Source: Halanaerobiales bacterium
GTDB lineage: Bacteria; Bacillota; Halanaerobiia; Halanaerobiales; JADQBU01
NCBI GenBank assembly: GCA_016278435.1
Contig: JADQBU010000362.1
Location: 1 to 6,012 of the forward strand
Reading direction: 5' to 3'
Length of the DNA stretch: 6,012 bases
Below, piece after piece: positions 5,909 to 6,012 of the stretch. Position numbers and translations under genes: made by a program. Numbering within the stretch: position 1 is the first letter of the stretch; each line of letters opens with the position of its first letter. The notes under the pieces are model-generated. The model did not search any database and was not told the origin of the DNA. It saw only the letters and a program-made list of their open reading frames with translations.

Positions 5909-6012
5909 ATGGGATATAAGAATTTGCGCGAATTTATAAAAATACTGGAACAGGAGAAACAGCTAGTCCGGGTAAAAACCGAAGTTGACCCTGTACTGGA
6001 GATTACAGAGAT
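5909..6012 (+). CDS. ubiD: UbiD-family decarboxylase, N-terminal 34 codons (3' end outside window)
   Basis: The frame opens at ATG 5909 and runs off the right edge. The visible residues, MGYKNLREFIKILEQEKQLV followed by RVKTEVDPVLEITE, match the characteristic N terminus of UbiD-family enzymes: a YxDLREFIxxLE-like opening, then ELVRI/V, then EVDPxLEITEI. Family members are about 430-600 residues and use prenylated FMN, made by a UbiX partner, to decarboxylate or carboxylate aromatic and unsaturated acids. Roles include quinone synthesis and other aromatic-acid metabolism, and the catalytic E-R-E region is outside the window, so the substrate cannot be told. The start is supported by AAGGGG (5897-5902) six bases upstream. 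A second SD-like AGGAG sits near 5878-5882 but leads only to an in-frame ATT. It is divergent from the 74-aa gene. The family call is confident; the symbol marks the family, not ubiquinone synthesis. Confidence 0.85.
   Translation, partial: MGYKNLREFIKILEQEKQLVRVKTEVDPVLEITE

Noticed and set aside
1..6012. CRISPR array, tRNA, rRNA, or defence or phage gene cluster
   Set aside because: No regularly spaced repeats, no cloverleaf-like segments and no recognisable nuclease, integrase or phage proteins were seen on either strand.

Overview
The window reads as an AT-rich low-GC Firmicutes-type chromosome. Its protein style and codon use would suit an anaerobe such as a Halanaerobiales or clostridial lineage, but that placement is an inference from general flavour and not from a marker gene. 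About three quarters of the window is the distal half of a de novo purine (IMP) biosynthesis operon in the order purL-purF-purM-purN. All four genes are on the + strand, with overlaps or gaps of only a few bases, so they are almost certainly co-transcribed and translationally coupled. purL is cut by the left edge. The operon promoter and any PurR or purine-riboswitch control lie outside the window. The run ends just after purN at a candidate intrinsic terminator (about 4496-4549). The purH and purD genes that often follow in Firmicutes are not here.

The four enzymes act in neighbouring steps. PurF makes phosphoribosylamine from PRPP and glutamine. PurN formylates GAR. PurL, with PurS and PurQ partners expected upstream, converts FGAR to FGAM. 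PurM closes the imidazole ring to give AIR. All the diagnostic motifs I looked for are intact, including the four cysteines of a Bacillus-type [4Fe-4S] PurF.

Downstream is an accessory-looking stretch. First comes a half-size (169 aa) membrane protein of the DUF318/ArsP-like permease type (4646-5155, +). Then there is an intergenic region of about 320 bp (5156-5473). It holds, on the - strand, a strong-looking extended -10 promoter feeding a Shine-Dalgarno and a tiny ORF that a one-base slip would extend to 37 codons. It also holds a hairpin resembling the end of an IS200/IS605 (TnpB-type) element, and a perfect bidirectional terminator. Next is a small acidic unrecognised protein on the - strand (74 aa, 5474-5698) with its own ribosome binding site and candidate promoter. 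Divergent from it, at the right edge, is the first 34 codons of a UbiD-family decarboxylase (5909 onward, +).

I did not find a clear new multi-gene system. The parts most worth a second look are the - strand small ORF with its promoter, the IS605/omega-RNA-like hairpin, the 74-aa orphan gene and the solitary half-size permease.
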